Shown here piece after piece: positions 14,387-15,278 of a stretch of DNA of 15,278 nt; position 1 is the stretch's first letter, and the number at the start of each line of letters is the position of its first letter. Source of the DNA: Rhodocyclaceae bacterium UBA5602. GTDB taxonomy: Bacteria > Pseudomonadota > Gammaproteobacteria > Burkholderiales > Rhodocyclaceae. Under the pieces are notes generated by a model, which worked only from the letters and a program-made list of their open reading frames with translations, did not search any database and had not been told where the DNA came from. Made by a program: the position numbers and the translations under genes. The stretch is taken from NCBI GenBank assembly GCA_002424865.1, contig DILC01000037.1:1-15278 (forward strand). Direction: 5' to 3'.

Positions 14387-15265
14387 ATGAATTGTCTTTT
14401 TAACACAGTAGCCCTCATTGGCAAATACAAAAGCCCGGAAATTTCAGAGTCTTTGCTCACCCTCGCGGCCTTTCTGCGCAGCCAAGGCCTGGAAGTCTTG
14501 ATTGAAGAAAGTGCCGCGGCGGCGATAGTGCCGCATCATTACACCGCCGCCAGCTTTGAGGCCATAGGCCAGCGTGCCGACCTGGCGGTTGTGCTCGGCG
14601 GGGATGGCACCTTGCTCAATGCCGCGCGCTGCCTGGCTGAGTTTGATGTGCCACTGGTTGGCGTCAACCAAGGGCGGCTGGGCTTCATGACCGACATTGC
14701 ACGGGAATCCATGATAGAGAGCATGACCGCCATTCTTGCCGGGAAATTCTCGCGCGAGCAGCGCTTCTTGCTCAATGCGGAGGTATTGCGCCATGGCGAA
14801 TGCGTAAGCCAGGCGTTGACGCTCAATGACGTGGTCATCAACAAGGGTGACACGGGCCGGTTAATCGAGCTGGAAGTCAAAGTGGATAACGAGCTGATCC
14901 ATATCCTGCGCGCAGATGGCCTGATTATCGCCACGCCCACGGGCTCGACTGCTTATGCGCTCTCGGCCAACGGCCCCATTTTGCACCCCTCCGTCGCGGG
15001 CATTGCGATTGTGCCCTTGTGCCCCCACGCCCTCACGAACCGTCCGATCACCGTCAGCGATAAGGGCTGCATTACCGTCACGCTCATCCCGCCGCACGAT
15101 GGCCGCATCCATTTTGACGGCCAAAAGCGCTTTGAATGCCTGGCGGGTGACGTCGTTCACGTCCAGAAGTCAGGCTATGCCATCACCTTGTTCCACCCGC
15201 CAGGCTACAGCTACTTCGCCATGTTGCGCGAAAAGCTGCACTGGAGCGCGACGCCACGCCATTAA
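14387..15265 (+). CDS. nadK: NAD kinase
   Basis: This 292-residue enzyme phosphorylates NAD+ to NADP+, supplying the cofactor for biosynthesis. Motifs are GGDGTLLNAAR (71-81, with catalytic D73), NQGRLGFMTD (94-103), LNDVV (146-150), the nucleotide-binding ADGLIIATPTGSTAYALS (176-193) and HFDGQ near 242-246. ATG 14387 gives MNCLFNTVALIGKYKSPE, matching the usual family start. A TTG at 14366 with AGG four bases before it would add seven residues and cannot be ruled out, because ATG 14387 has no good Shine-Dalgarno sequence. It begins 49 bp after fabI on the same strand with no terminator between, so cotranscription is likely. recN often follows nadK in this group, but the window ends 13 bp after the stop. 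Confidence 0.96.
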   Translation: MNCLFNTVALIGKYKSPEISESLLTLAAFLRSQGLEVLIEESAAAAIVPHHYTAASFEAIGQRADLAVVLGGDGTLLNAARCLAEFDVPLVGVNQGRLGFMTDIARESMIESMTAILAGKFSREQRFLLNAEVLRHGECVSQALTLNDVVINKGDTGRLIELEVKVDNELIHILRADGLIIATPTGSTAYALSANGPILHPSVAGIAIVPLCPHALTNRPITVSDKGCITVTLIPPHDGRIHFDGQKRFECLAGDVVHVQKSGYAITLFHPPGYSYFAMLREKLHWSATPRH

Positions 15266-15278
15266 TCACGCACCAGCA

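Overview
This 15.3 kb window is a stretch of ordinary chromosome from a proteobacterium, most likely a betaproteobacterium. That placement rests on the reading of the protein families, on the aat-bpt pair of N-degron transferases, and on the mtaD / gyrA-serC-pheA-hisC order. As far as I recall, that order is shared with Pseudomonas and with many betaproteobacteria. Coding density is very high and no gap exceeds about 170 bp. I see no CRISPR array, transposon, integrase, phage gene, tRNA or rRNA, and no sign of recent gene transfer.

Positions 169-7134 (minus strand) form a tight gene string read in the order gyrA, serC, pheA, hisC, tyrA. It encodes DNA gyrase subunit A, then phosphoserine aminotransferase (serine and pyridoxal phosphate), the bifunctional chorismate mutase/prephenate dehydratase (phenylalanine), a histidinol-phosphate/aromatic aminotransferase, and prephenate dehydrogenase (tyrosine). 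The gaps are 6 bp (gyrA-serC), 17 bp (serC-pheA) and 107 bp (pheA-hisC), and hisC-tyrA overlap by 4 bp. The 107-bp gap holds a striking set of repeated half-sites. aroA often follows this cluster, but no AroA N-terminus is recognisable in the 168 bp left at the window edge, which instead hold short GC-rich repeats.

Positions 7247-11213 (plus strand) carry mtaD (methylthioadenosine/S-adenosylhomocysteine deaminase), divergent from gyrA. Next come an exported NlpC/P60 cell-wall peptidase with a good promoter almost on top of its start codon, a small two-motif CDGSH iron-sulfur protein, and the overlapping pair aat-bpt, whose products tag proteins for ClpAP/ClpS-type degradation.

Positions 11287-13467 (minus strand) carry one large family 5 peptide-binding lipoprotein with an unexpected C-terminal membrane segment and no permease or ATPase gene downstream. 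Divergent from it, on the plus strand, lie fabI (enoyl-ACP reductase) behind a perfect TATAAT box and nadK (NAD kinase). The two are plausibly cotranscribed.

I found no evidence for a novel multigene system. The points worth a second look are the repeats before hisC, the double-anchored orphan binding protein, the possibly leaderless NlpC/P60 message, the natural Thr83 in GyrA, and the repeat at the left edge.
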